Positions 16,406 to 25,086 of a stretch of 64,000 nucleotides of DNA are shown here, in pieces. The stretch is from Polaromonas sp. CG_9.7. GTDB taxonomy: Bacteria > Pseudomonadota > Gammaproteobacteria > Burkholderiales > Burkholderiaceae_C. A program made the position numbers and the translations under genes. The notes below the pieces were generated by a model, which saw only the letters and a list, made by a program, of their open reading frames with translations, was not told where the DNA came from and ran no database searches. The first letter of the stretch is position 1. Each line of letters opens with the position of its first letter. Location: NCBI RefSeq assembly GCF_015752205.1, contig NZ_JADOVG010000002.1, positions 248,001 to 312,000 of the forward strand. Direction: 5' to 3'.

Positions 16406-17308
16406 ATGTCTTCTGTAATTTGCGGCTCGCTGGCCTTTGACACCATCATGGGCTTCGAGGGCCGGTTTGCCGAGCAGATCCTGCCCGACCAACTGCACAT
16501 TCTGAACGTGTCGTTCCTGGTGCCGGCGCTGCGCCGCGAGTTTGGCGGCTGTGCGGGCAACATCGCCTACAGCCTCAAGCAACTGGGAGGGTCGCCATTG
16601 CCCATGGCGACGGTAGGCAACGACGGCGCCGACTATCTGGCTCGCATGCAGGCGCAGGGCATCAGCACCGAGTTTGTTCGCGTGGTTGATGATCTTTACA
16701 CTGCGCAGGCCATGATCATGACTGACCGCGACAACAACCAGATTACCGCGTTTCATCCTGGCGCCATGATGCAGGCCCATGTCACCCGGATCGAGGCGCG
16801 CAGCGACATCAAGCTGGGCATGATCTCCCCTGATGGCCGCGATGCCATGCTGCAGCATGCAGAACAGTTCAAGGCCGCCGGCATTCCCTTCGTTTTTGAT
16901 CCGGGGCAGGGTCTGCCGATGTTCGATGGCAAGGAGCTGGCGCATTTTGTCGATTTGGCAAGCTGGGTCACGGTCAATGACTATGAAGGCCGGATGCTGT
17001 GCGACCGGACCGGCTTGTCGTGCGCCGAGTTGTCACGCCGTGTGCGCGGCCTGCTGGTGACGCTGGGCGCCGAGGGCTGCGAAGTCTGGGTCGATGGTGC
17101 TAAGACGCTGGTTCCAGCGGTCAAGGCCAGTGCGCTGGTGGACCCTACAGGTTGCGGTGACGCCTTTCGTGGCGCGCTGCTGTTTGGACTGGAACAAGAC
17201 TGGCCGTTGGTCCGTTGCGCGGCGCTGGGAAACCAGATGGGTGCATCCAAGATTGCCAGCCGAGGCGGACAGAACTATTCAGTGAATTTGAATGAAATAG
17301 GTGTTTAG
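16406..17308 (+). CDS. PfkB-family carbohydrate/nucleoside kinase
   Basis: A 300-residue sugar or adenosine kinase of the ribokinase/PfkB superfamily. The N-terminal GSLAFDTIMGF and the GGCAGNIAYSLKQLGG segments are the substrate side. The C-terminal signature DPTGCGDAFRGALLFGL carries the catalytic Asp of the anion-hole GxGD motif. The substrate cannot be determined from sequence; proteins in this syntenic position are usually annotated adenosine kinase-like. It starts 17 bp after the DUF3426 stop. The stop codon overlaps the beginning of an interspersed element copy. Confidence 0.88.
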   Translation: MSSVICGSLAFDTIMGFEGRFAEQILPDQLHILNVSFLVPALRREFGGCAGNIAYSLKQLGGSPLPMATVGNDGADYLARMQAQGISTEFVRVVDDLYTAQAMIMTDRDNNQITAFHPGAMMQAHVTRIEARSDIKLGMISPDGRDAMLQHAEQFKAAGIPFVFDPGQGLPMFDGKELAHFVDLASWVTVNDYEGRMLCDRTGLSCAELSRRVRGLLVTLGAEGCEVWVDGAKTLVPAVKASALVDPTGCGDAFRGALLFGLEQDWPLVRCAALGNQMGASKIASRGGQNYSVNLNEIGV

Positions 17309-17349
17309 CGCAACAGCCATAAGCGCTCACAGCTATAAAAAATATAGCA
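17307..17349 (-). repeat. Small interspersed hairpin element, copy 5
   Basis: Minus-strand reading: GCTATATTTTTTATAGCTG, then TGAGCGCTTATGGCTGTTGCGC. Directly abuts the kinase stop codon. Confidence 0.65.
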
Positions 17350-17492
17350 TTGAATCTGATGCTTGAACATCAGCGGGTTTGGCAGAATATTTTTTCTGTA
17401 AATCGTCAACGCTACGCCAAACCGAAGCCTGCGACTCGCCTGCTGGCGATGCTGAAGCCGCAAAGGGCATGTCGATATAAAAGAATGAATTG

Positions 17493-17523
17493 AAAAAGCC
17501 CGACGTTTTGCAACATCGGGCTT
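17493..17523 (-). terminator. Intrinsic terminator of the histone-like gene
   Basis: On the minus strand AAGCCCGA...TCGGGCTT with an internal GTT/AAC extension (one mismatch), followed by TTTTTC. It lies 22 bp after the histone-like stop codon. Confidence 0.8.
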
Positions 17524-17544
17524 GAGGCACAAGACCTGAACGAA

Positions 17545-18168
17545 TTAAGGCTTGCTGCCCTTTGGGAAAGGCCAGGAGGCTTGCGGGCTGATAGTTGTCT
17601 GAGCGGTGGGCGTGGTTACCGGCGTCTTGACTGCAGGTTTTTTCTCGGATTTCTCGATTTTTACCTCTTTTACCGCCTTTACAGCTTTTTTTGCTGCGGG
17701 CTTTTTTGCGGCTTGAGCGGTTTCAGCAGGCTTGGTTTCGATCTTTTTTGCAGCGGGTTTTTTAGCTGCTGCGGCTTTAACGGCTGGCTTCTCAGTCGCC
17801 ACCGCTTTGACCATTGCCGTCACAGGCAGCACTTTTTTAGCTGCTGCTGATTTTGCAGGAGACTTTGCCGGTACGGCTTCAGTTGCCTTGACCGCGGTTT
17901 TTACTGCTGCCTTTTTGGCCACTGGCTTGGGAGTCGCAGCGGGTTTTGCGGCTGGTGCGGGTGAAGCCGCAGCCTTTTTCGCTGAAACTTTTACAGCCGC
18001 TTTCTCTGGTGCCTTGGCAGGTGTTTTTGCCGTAGTCTTTTTAGCCGACGGCTTGGACGCCGCAACTGTTGTTCCCGCCGGTGCGGGCGTCGCCGCAGTT
18101 GTCACTTTTTTTGCTGCTGCTTTCGCAGGAGCGGCTTTCTTTGCCGCTGGTTTTTTCGCAGTTGCCAT
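17545..18168 (-). CDS. Histone H1-like Ala/Lys/Pro-rich DNA-binding protein
   Basis: A 207-residue protein of low complexity, built of KKAA, AKKP and PAK repeats and opening MATAKKPAAKKAAPAKAAAK. Such eukaryotic-H1-like tails (AlgP/Hc1 type) bind DNA without sequence specificity and can compact nucleoids. The C-terminus ends ASWPFPKGSKP, a tail I associate with the Comamonadaceae version. The start at 18168 has a perfect GAGGAG eight bases upstream; the longer upstream frame is noise. A hairpin lies in the 5' leader and a terminator follows the gene, so it is monocistronic. Repeat number in such genes can vary between strains. Confidence 0.88.
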   Translation of the reverse strand: MATAKKPAAKKAAPAKAAAKKVTTAATPAPAGTTVAASKPSAKKTTAKTPAKAPEKAAVKVSAKKAAASPAPAAKPAATPKPVAKKAAVKTAVKATEAVPAKSPAKSAAAKKVLPVTAMVKAVATEKPAVKAAAAKKPAAKKIETKPAETAQAAKKPAAKKAVKAVKEVKIEKSEKKPAVKTPVTTPTAQTTISPQASWPFPKGSKP

Positions 18169-18200
18169 GGTTTTCTCCTCGATCAGTTTGCAAAAAGCAC

Positions 18201-18221
18201 TTCGTCTGGAGTACAGACGAA
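18201..18221 (-). promoter_or_regulatory. Leader hairpin of the histone-like gene
   Basis: Perfect 8-bp inverted repeat TTCGTCTG (18201-18208) / CAGACGAA (18214-18221) with a 5-nt loop, 33 bp upstream of the ATG and followed on the minus strand by GTGCTTTTTGC. It could be an mRNA stability or attenuation element, or a protein-binding palindrome. Confidence 0.5.
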
Positions 18222-18374
18222 ACGATTCGCAGCATGAGGCCTTCGGATTGCCGAACCCCATACCGCAAACACAGGCGCAACGGTCCCTGCGCACTCTGGG
18301 GTGCTGGCTTGGACTGTTGCGAATTTAAAAATCATTATTGTGTGGGCCTTGTGCTTTTTGTCAATCGTGTGCTG

Positions 18375-19541
18375 TTAATCCCAGGAAAGGGCGCCGCCAG
18401 ACTGATATTCGATCACACGGGTTTCAAAGAAGTTGCGTTCTTTTTTCAGGTCAATCATTTCGCTCATCCAGGGGAACGGATTTTCCTCATTGGGGAAAAG
18501 CGTTTCGAGTCCGATCTGCGTAGCACGCCGATTGGCGATGTAGCGAAGATAGCCTTTGAACATAGAGGCGTTGAGGCCCAGCACGCCGCGTGGCATGGTG
18601 TCTTCGGCATAGCGATATTCAAGTTCTACGGCCTTCATGAACAGTTCGTTGATCTCGGCCTTGAACTCAGGCGTCCAGAGGTGGGGGTTTTCCAGCTTGA
18701 GCTGGTTGATCAGGTCAATGCCAAAGTTGCAATGCATCGACTCGTCGCGAAGGATGTACTGGTACTGCTCAGCTGCGCCAGTCATCTTGTTTTGCCGGCC
18801 GAGTGCCAGAATTTGTGTGAAGCCGACATAAAAGAACAGTCCTTCCATCAGGCATGCGAACACGATCAGCGACTTGAGAAGCGTTTGGTCTGCTTCGGGT
18901 GTTCCCGTCTTGAAGGTCGGATCTGAAATCGCTTCGATGAACGGGATCAGGAACTGATCCTTGTCCTTGATGGACTGTACTTCGTTGTAGGCGTTGAATA
19001 TCTCGGCTTCGTCCAAACCCAGCGACTCTGTGATGTATTGGTAGGCATGGGTATGGATGGCTTCTTCGAAGGCCTGGCGCAGCAAAAACTGGCGGCATTC
19101 GGGCGCGGTGATGTGACGGTATGTGCCCAGAACGATATTGTTGGCCGCAAGCGAATCGGCCGTGACGAAAAATCCGAGGTTGCGCATGACGAGACGACGC
19201 TCGTCATCGGTCAAGCCGTTCGGGTCTTTCCACAGTGCGATGTCGCGGGTCATGTTGACCTCCTGGGGCATCCAGTGGTTTGCACATGACGACAGGTATT
19301 TTTCCCAAGCCCATTTGTATTTGAACGGCACCAGTTGGTTAACGTCGGTCTGACCATTGATGATGCGCTTGTCCGAAGCATTGACGCGCTTGGCTTTTGC
19401 GGCAGGCGCAGGCACTTCAACCGCTGGCTGGGTTGAAGGAGCGAAAGAAGGGAGCGGGACCTCCGCTGAGCGGCCGGCTGGCAAGTCGCTCGGGTGGGGA
19501 ATCTGCAAAGATGGTTTGACTTCTTCGTCCCAGGTCAACAT
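18375..19541 (-). CDS. nrdB: Class Ia ribonucleotide reductase beta subunit
   Basis: Radical-generating small subunit of aerobic ribonucleotide reductase. The 388 residues from the ATG at 19541 ([10 protein letters not shown]) begin with a Pro/Ala-rich N-terminal extension of about 50 residues. The ferritin-like core has Asp129, Glu160, His163 and the radical Tyr167 in EAIHTHAY, matching the E. coli D84/E115/H118/Y122 pattern, so it is a tyrosyl-radical enzyme. A TTG four codons upstream is an alternative start. It is downstream of nrdA with a 153-bp gap that holds an inverted repeat. Probably transcribed with nrdA under NrdR control. Confidence 0.96.
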   Translation of the reverse strand: MLTWDEEVKPSLQIPHPSDLPAGRSAEVPLPSFAPSTQPAVEVPAPAAKAKRVNASDKRIINGQTDVNQLVPFKYKWAWEKYLSSCANHWMPQEVNMTRDIALWKDPNGLTDDERRLVMRNLGFFVTADSLAANNIVLGTYRHITAPECRQFLLRQAFEEAIHTHAYQYITESLGLDEAEIFNAYNEVQSIKDKDQFLIPFIEAISDPTFKTGTPEADQTLLKSLIVFACLMEGLFFYVGFTQILALGRQNKMTGAAEQYQYILRDESMHCNFGIDLINQLKLENPHLWTPEFKAEINELFMKAVELEYRYAEDTMPRGVLGLNASMFKGYLRYIANRRATQIGLETLFPNEENPFPWMSEMIDLKKERNFFETRVIEYQSGGALSWD

Positions 19542-19601
19542 AGGAAATTCCAATACTTGAAGATTATGAAAGCAGCGGTGAAAAATGAAAAGTGTTCATT
19601 C

Positions 19602-19640
19602 AAACCGCTGCAGGTTTTGTTGCGCAATTGCAGCGGGTTT
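19602..19640 (-). other. Inverted repeat in the nrdA-nrdB gap
   Basis: CCGCTGCA (19605-19612) / TGCAGCGG (19629-19636) flanked by AAA/TTT, so a stem of about 8+3 bp with a 16-nt loop in the intercistronic mRNA. On the minus strand it lacks a T-run right after the stem, so it is a better candidate for RNA stability or partial attenuation than for a full terminator. Confidence 0.35.
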
Positions 19641-19694
19641 TTGCGTCTTATTCAAAAAAGAACGAAAAATTCCGGTCAGCAAACCGCAGCTTTT

Positions 19695-22604
19695 TTATTG
19701 ACAGGCTTCGCAGCCTGGATCATCAATCGCGCAGAACTTGATGTCGGTTGCAGGCGACGCGCTCAACTGGGCTTGCGCTGCTGCAGCTGCCTTGTCAATA
19801 GCGCTCATGCTTGCCGCCTTGGACTGTGAACCCGAGGACACCGAATTCATTTTGCCAGCAGTGACAGTTGATTTTTCGACATGCGTGGCACTTTGGGTAC
19901 GCAGGTAATAGGTTGTTTTCAGGCCTCGAACCCATGCCAGCTTGTAGGTTTCATCCAGCTTCTTGCCCGATGCACCCGCCATGTAGATGTTGAGCGACTG
20001 CGCCTGGTCAATCCATTTCTGGCGGCGCGATCCGGCTTCCACCAGCCACGACGTTTCAATTTCAAATGCCGTGGCGTACAAAGACTTGATGTCCTGGGGC
20101 ACGCGGTCGATCGGACGCAACGAACCATCGAAATGCTTCAGGTCCACCACCATCACATCGTCCCATAGACCGAGCTTTTTCAGATCACGCACCAAGTAGT
20201 TGTTGATGACGGTAAATTCACCCGATAGATTGGACTTGACCGACAGGTTGCCAAAGCAGGGTTCGATGCAGGCATCGACACCAATGATGTTGGAAATCGT
20301 CGCGGTGGGGGCAATCGCCACGCAGTTCGAGTTGCGCATACCGTCTTTTGCGATCTTCTGGCGCAGCGCGTCCCAGTCGAGCGTGGAGGAGCGGTCCACT
20401 TCGACATAGCCGCCGCGTTCATTTGCCAGCATGTCGAGCGTGTCGAGCGGCAGGATGCCCTTGTCCCACAGCGAACCCTTGTAGCTCGCGTACTGGCCGC
20501 GTTCCCTGGCCAGTTCGGTCGAGGCCCAGTAGGCGTGGTAGCAGATCGCTTCCATCGACGTGTCGGCAAACTCAACGGCAGCCTGCGAGGCGTAGGGCAC
20601 GCGCAGCTCATACAGGCAGTCCTGGAAACCCATCAGCCCCAGACCGACCGGGCGATGCTGCAGATTGGAATGGCGGGCCTTTTCAACGGCGTAGTAGTTG
20701 ATGTCAATCACGTTGTCCAGCATGCGCATGGCCGTGGTGATGGTTTTTTTCAGCTTGTCATGGTCGAGTGCGCCGTCTTTCAGGTGCTGGACCAGGTTGA
20801 TCGAGCCTAGGTTGCAGACAGCGGTTTCTGTTTCGCTGGTATTGAGCGTGATTTCGGTGCACAGATTGGACGAATGCACGACACCGGCATGCTGCTGGGG
20901 CGAGCGGATGTTGCAGGCGTCCTTGAAGGTGATCCACGGATGACCGGTTTCAAACAGCATCGACAGCATCTTGCGCCACATGTCAGTGGCCTGCAGCTTG
21001 CGCGACGGCTTGAGTTCGCCGCGCTCGGCGCGTGCTTCGTAGGCAACGTAGGCCTTTTCAAATTCCTGACCGTACTTGTCGTGCAGGTCAGGCGTGTCGG
21101 AGGGCGAAAACAGCGTCCAGCTGCCTTTTTCCATCACGCGGCGCATGAACAGGTCGGGAATCCAGTTGGACGTGTTCATGTCGTGCGTGCGGCGGCGATC
21201 GTCGCCGGTGTTCTTGCGCAGTTCCAGGAATTCCTCGATGTCCAGGTGCCAGGTTTCCAGGTAGGCGCAGACCGCGCCTTTACGCTTGCCGCCCTGGTTG
21301 ACTGCCACGGCGGTGTCATTGACCACTTTCAGGAAGGGCACTACGCCTTGCGATTCGCCGTTGGTGCCCTTGATGTGGGCGCCCATGGCGCGCACGGGCG
21401 TCCAGTCGTTGCCCAGGCCGCCGGCAAACTTGGACAGCAGCGCGTTTTCCTTGATGGCGTCGTAGATGCCGCCCAGGTCGTCGGCCACGGTGGTCAGGTA
21501 GCACGACGACAGCTGCGAGCGCAGCGTTCCGGCGTTGAACAACGTCGGTGTGCTCGACATGAAGTCGAACGACGACAGGATTTCGTAGAACTCGATGGCG
21601 CGCTCTTCGCGGTTTTGCTCATTAAGTGACAGACCCATGGCCACGCGCATGAAGAATGCTTGCGGCAACTCGATTCGCTGCTTGCGAACATGCAGAAAGT
21701 AGCGGTCAAACAGTGTTTGCAGGCCAAGGTAGTCAAACTGCAGGTCGCGCTCGGGCTTGAGCGCCGCGCCCAGGCGGGCCAGGTCGAACTGCTGGAGCTT
21801 TTCGTCGAGCAACTCGTTCTTCACACCCTTGGCGATAAATTCCGGGAAATACGTGACGTAGCGGCTTGCCATGGCTTCATGGCTGATTTCCTCGCCCAGG
21901 ACCTCCTTGCGGATGGTGTGCAGCAGCAGGCGCGCGGTGGCATAGGTGTAGTCCGGGTCTTTTTCGATCAGCGTGCGGGCAGCCAGGATGGACGCTTTGT
22001 AAACCTCTTCAATGGGCACGCCGTCGTACAGGTTGCGCATGGTTTCCGAAACAATCGGGTCAGGCTTGACGTCGCTACCCAAGTTGGCGCACGAGGCTTC
22101 AATCAGTGCTTGCAGGTTGCGAATGTCCAGTGCCACCCTTTTCCCGCCATCTGTGACATGCAGCAGCGGCGCTGCGGGCGCCTGGTTTTGCAGTTGTTTG
22201 GCGCGTTCCTGATTGTGCTTTTCGCGGTACAGCACATAGGCGCGGGCGATTTCGTGGTGACCACCACGCATCAGGCCGAGTTCTGCTTGATCCTGCACAT
22301 CCTCGATGTGGAACGTGCCGCCGCTGGGGCGCGAGCGCATCAGGGCGCGAACCACGGCCTGGGTCAGGGTATCGACCGTTTCACGCACGCTGGCCGATGC
22401 CGCGCCTTGCGTGCCATGAACCGCCAGAAAAGCCTTCATCATGGCCACGGCGATCTTGTGCGGCTCAAATGCCACGACCGAGCCGTTGCGGCGAATGATC
22501 TGGTAGTTGGCAAGTGCTCCGCCAATGGGTAACTCGGTATTCCGAGCAGAGCTGCCGACGGGATCGCTGGATGAACTAGGCACGGCGTAGGGTGCTGTTT
22601 GCAT
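19695..22604 (-). CDS. nrdA: Class Ia ribonucleotide reductase alpha subunit
   Basis: Catalytic large subunit that reduces ribonucleoside diphosphates. The 969 residues start at the ATG at 22604 (MQTAPYAVPSS), preceded by GAGGAAATC; ten upstream codons are in frame but unsupported. The N-terminal ATP-cone (IIRRNGSVVAFEPHKIAVAM) senses ATP/dATP. NLCTEI, the FNAGTLRSQLSSCYL region and PTATISNIIG are catalytic-core landmarks, and the C-terminal DDPGCEACQ carries the CxxC that shuttles electrons from thioredoxin or glutaredoxin. At 969 residues it is longer than E. coli NrdA (761), as in other Betaproteobacteria. Two NrdR boxes lie about 145-190 bp upstream. Confidence 0.96.
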   Translation of the reverse strand: MQTAPYAVPSSSSDPVGSSARNTELPIGGALANYQIIRRNGSVVAFEPHKIAVAMMKAFLAVHGTQGAASASVRETVDTLTQAVVRALMRSRPSGGTFHIEDVQDQAELGLMRGGHHEIARAYVLYREKHNQERAKQLQNQAPAAPLLHVTDGGKRVALDIRNLQALIEASCANLGSDVKPDPIVSETMRNLYDGVPIEEVYKASILAARTLIEKDPDYTYATARLLLHTIRKEVLGEEISHEAMASRYVTYFPEFIAKGVKNELLDEKLQQFDLARLGAALKPERDLQFDYLGLQTLFDRYFLHVRKQRIELPQAFFMRVAMGLSLNEQNREERAIEFYEILSSFDFMSSTPTLFNAGTLRSQLSSCYLTTVADDLGGIYDAIKENALLSKFAGGLGNDWTPVRAMGAHIKGTNGESQGVVPFLKVVNDTAVAVNQGGKRKGAVCAYLETWHLDIEEFLELRKNTGDDRRRTHDMNTSNWIPDLFMRRVMEKGSWTLFSPSDTPDLHDKYGQEFEKAYVAYEARAERGELKPSRKLQATDMWRKMLSMLFETGHPWITFKDACNIRSPQQHAGVVHSSNLCTEITLNTSETETAVCNLGSINLVQHLKDGALDHDKLKKTITTAMRMLDNVIDINYYAVEKARHSNLQHRPVGLGLMGFQDCLYELRVPYASQAAVEFADTSMEAICYHAYWASTELARERGQYASYKGSLWDKGILPLDTLDMLANERGGYVEVDRSSTLDWDALRQKIAKDGMRNSNCVAIAPTATISNIIGVDACIEPCFGNLSVKSNLSGEFTVINNYLVRDLKKLGLWDDVMVVDLKHFDGSLRPIDRVPQDIKSLYATAFEIETSWLVEAGSRRQKWIDQAQSLNIYMAGASGKKLDETYKLAWVRGLKTTYYLRTQSATHVEKSTVTAGKMNSVSSGSQSKAASMSAIDKAAAAAQAQLSASPATDIKFCAIDDPGCEACQ

Positions 22605-22672
22605 GATTTCCTCTGAATTTGTTGTGGTGAGCAAGTGATGTGCGGGATCAGTAAAAAAGAAGAAGCTTGTCG

Positions 22673-22700
22673 AAAATCAGTGTTTGAAAGGACTGATTTT
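22673..22700 (-). promoter_or_regulatory. Hairpin in the nrdA 5' leader
   Basis: AAAATCAGT (22673-22681) / ACTGATTTT (22692-22700), a perfect 9-bp stem with a 10-nt loop, placed between the NrdR boxes and the nrdA start. If the promoter lies at the boxes it is inside the leader RNA. It is bidirectionally T-rich and could act as a weak terminator on either strand. Confidence 0.45.
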
Positions 22701-22746
22701 TTCTTCAATTCCGTGTCAAGGCCAAAATGGGCCAATGGATGGTTAG

Positions 22747-22762
22747 GCACTATACCTAGTGT
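22747..22762 (-). promoter_or_regulatory. NrdR box 1 (proximal)
   Basis: Minus-strand ACACTAGGTATAGTGC against the consensus ACACWATATMTWGTGT: imperfect palindrome, the GTGT/ACAC arms and the TATAG core match. Forms a tandem pair with 22778-22793, centres 31 bp apart (three helical turns), the spacing known for NrdR operators. Confidence 0.85.
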
Positions 22763-22777
22763 CTGAAGCCGCTGCAA

Positions 22778-22793
22778 CCACTACAGGTAGTGT
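22778..22793 (-). promoter_or_regulatory. NrdR box 2 (distal)
   Basis: Minus-strand ACACTACCTGTAGTGG, second half of the tandem operator. NrdR binds such pairs to repress nrdAB when ATP/dATP levels are high. nrdR itself is not in the window. The rest of 22605-23045 is a 441-bp gap without a gene. Confidence 0.85.
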
Positions 22794-23045
22794 ATCGCTG
22801 CTGGGTGTTGTCGATATCCAACCTGGCTTTTTTATTGTTTCTTGACAGATTCCCATCGCATTTGTTTTTCGTAAAACAGTGTGCAGGCCTGATGAAATCA
22901 GGCTTTTCGACAGCAGGGCAAGCACTGGCGCGGCTTTGCGCCGGTTTTGGGTTGTAGACGCTTGCAAAGCCTCAGCAGGCAGGGCCTGCAAAAGAGTCGC
23001 ATCGGACACGCGCAAGGACACAGAATCGCTAAAAGGAAAATATCC

Positions 23046-23645
23046 TCAAGCAATCTGGGGGAAATACCGATTGGGCAATGCCAGGGAATCTTGTATCAAG
23101 CGCCAGTCAAAGCCGGACCCAGGATCAAATTTTCGCCCCGGCGCAACATGCTCATGTCCGGCGATATACGCCACCGGGTAGGCTTGAAGAAGCGCTGCGC
23201 ACAGGCTGGCAAGTGTTTCGTATTGAGGCGCTTCAAAAGTGCCTCCTTCCAGTCCTTCGAGCTCAATGCCAACGGAGTCGTCATTGCATTGGTTTCGTCC
23301 CCGGTAAGCGGAGTGGCCGGCATGCCAGGCGCGGTCGTCACAGCTGACAAATTGCCAAAGTGCGCCAGTGCGGCTGATGAAAAAGTGCGCCGAAACCTCA
23401 AGTCCCCGGATGCCCTGGAAGTAGGGATGCGCGTCCCAGTCGAGCTGGTTGGTGAACAGGCGCTGCACATTGCCGTTGCCGAATTCCCCCGGCGGCAGGC
23501 TGATCGAGTGAATCACGACCAAATCAATTGACCCTCCAGCAGGTCGCTGGTTGACGTTTGGCGACGCCATCACCCTCGCGTGCCGGTACCAGCCGTGCTG
23601 CCACAAGCTGGTGTCCGGCAACAGGCTTGCTTCAGGCAAGGTCAT
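23046..23645 (-). CDS. ampD: 1,6-anhydro-N-acetylmuramyl-L-alanine amidase AmpD
   Basis: Cytosolic zinc amidase that removes the stem peptide from anhydro-muropeptides during wall recycling. The 199 residues start at the ATG at 23645 (MTLPEASLLPD). Zinc ligands fit the family: an early His in IDLVVIHSISLPPGEF, a second in HEHVAPGRKFDPGSGFDW, and the Asp of FDPG. VSAHFFISRTGALWQFVSCDDRAWHAG is characteristic. The start overlaps the pilR stop by 14 nt, so it is probably translationally coupled to pilR. It supplies tripeptide to Mpl (8.9-10.4 kb). Confidence 0.95.
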   Translation of the reverse strand: MTLPEASLLPDTSLWQHGWYRHARVMASPNVNQRPAGGSIDLVVIHSISLPPGEFGNGNVQRLFTNQLDWDAHPYFQGIRGLEVSAHFFISRTGALWQFVSCDDRAWHAGHSAYRGRNQCNDDSVGIELEGLEGGTFEAPQYETLASLCAALLQAYPVAYIAGHEHVAPGRKFDPGSGFDWRLIQDSLALPNRYFPQIA

Positions 23646-25080
23646 CGAGGGCTTCAGTCGTATCGTCGTGGCCTGGCGTGATGATTCCCAGGCGGGCAAT
23701 GCGGTAGCGGATCTGGCGCAGACTCAGGCCCAGCCGGATGGCAGCCGCCGTGCGGTTGAAGCCGGTTTCCTGCAATACCTTGACCAGGATGCTTCGTTCC
23801 TGCTGGTCCAGAAAGTTCTGGAGATTTTCCGGAACGACAACCGACTGCTCGGGTGGCGTGTCAAGCTGCGTCAGATTGTCTTCACCCAAGGCAACAGCCC
23901 GGTGCAAAATATTTTCCAGTTCACGGACATTGCCATTGAGTGGCAGCGAACGCAGATGGGTGAGCATGGCAGGATTCAGCTGGGGCATGTCCAGGCTTGA
24001 CTCCTGGCAGATTCTGGTCAGCAGGGCGTTGCAAAGCGCTGGCAGATCCTCCAGTCGTTCGCGCAGCGGCGGCACCATGATCTCGATCACATTGAGCCGG
24101 TAATACAGGTCTTGACGAAAACTGCCAACTTCGACCCCTGATGCCAGGTCCTTGTGGGTGGCGCTGACGATGCGCACATCGACCATGTCCTCTTGCGGCG
24201 AGCCCAGCGGTCGCACGGTGCGCTCCTGGATTGCCCTGAGCAGCTTGGACTGCATGGCCAGCGGCAGGTCGCCAATTTCGTCGAGAAACAGCGTTCCGCC
24301 CTTGGCTGCCTGAAAGTAGCCCAGCCGGTCCTGCGACGAACCGGTATAGGCACCCTTGCGTGCGCCAAAGAACTCGGCTTCGAGCAGGTTTTCGGGAATC
24401 GCACCGCAATTGACAGCCACAAAAGGGTGGGCTGCGCGGTGACTGCAACCATGCACGGCACGCGCCACCAGTTCCTTGCCTGTGCCGGATTCGCCACGGA
24501 TCAGCACTGGCGCCATACTGCCGGCGACCTTCACAATACGCGATTTCACGGCTTGCATCACAGGCGATTCGCCAACCAGCTTTTGCAGGATGGCCGCCGC
24601 GTCAGCCGGTTTTCCAGGCGCTGGGGGCGCAGCGCCGGCCATCGCACTGCGGCTATCGGTCTTGGCCAGTGCCGGGTTGATGTTTCGGGTTTCCTGCACG
24701 GCTGATGCCACCACACTGCGGAACTGCTTGAGATCCACCGGTTTGGTGAGATAGTCGAAAGCACCGGCCTTCAGGGCCTCTACTGCATTTTTAGCCGAAC
24801 CGTGCGCCGTGATGACCACGCAGCGTTCTGCCCGTTGCTGTTGGGCCAGTTCGCGCAGCAGTTCAAGCCCTAACCCGTCAGGCAGGCGCATGTCAGTGAT
24901 CACCGCATCGAAGCGGGCAGCTTCGAGATGTTCACGAGCCTGTTGAAGCGTGCCGGCGGCTTCTACGTGGTAGCCCTGCCGAAGCAGCGTCAGCTCGTAC
25001 AGGGTGCGCAAGTCGGGCTCGTCGTCAAGGATCAGGATGCGGGCGGGTGAGGGTGAGGAGGCGGGTGCTTGCGAGTTCAT
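23632..25080 (-). CDS. pilR: Sigma-54 response regulator PilR
   Basis: Type IV pilus response regulator of 482 residues. The receiver domain (about 14-125) has phospho-acceptor Asp63 in ITDMRLPDG. The AAA+ domain carries Walker A GESGTGKE and the sigma-54 loop in the variant form GAYTGS (canonical GAFTGA). A Fis-type HTH at the C-terminus (NRTAAAIRLGLSLRQIRYRI) binds DNA. It starts 6 bp after pilS; together they form the PilS-PilR two-component pair that activates pilA, which is not in this window. The order pilS-pilR-ampD is common in Betaproteobacteria. Confidence 0.93.
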   Translation of the reverse strand: MNSQAPASSPSPARILILDDEPDLRTLYELTLLRQGYHVEAAGTLQQAREHLEAARFDAVITDMRLPDGLGLELLRELAQQQRAERCVVITAHGSAKNAVEALKAGAFDYLTKPVDLKQFRSVVASAVQETRNINPALAKTDSRSAMAGAAPPAPGKPADAAAILQKLVGESPVMQAVKSRIVKVAGSMAPVLIRGESGTGKELVARAVHGCSHRAAHPFVAVNCGAIPENLLEAEFFGARKGAYTGSSQDRLGYFQAAKGGTLFLDEIGDLPLAMQSKLLRAIQERTVRPLGSPQEDMVDVRIVSATHKDLASGVEVGSFRQDLYYRLNVIEIMVPPLRERLEDLPALCNALLTRICQESSLDMPQLNPAMLTHLRSLPLNGNVRELENILHRAVALGEDNLTQLDTPPEQSVVVPENLQNFLDQQERSILVKVLQETGFNRTAAAIRLGLSLRQIRYRIARLGIITPGHDDTTEALDDLA

Positions 25081-25086
25081 GATTTT

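Noticed and set aside
21660..22532. 290-codon plus-strand frame inside nrdA
   Set aside because: Shadow of nrdA; no start context or recognised domain.
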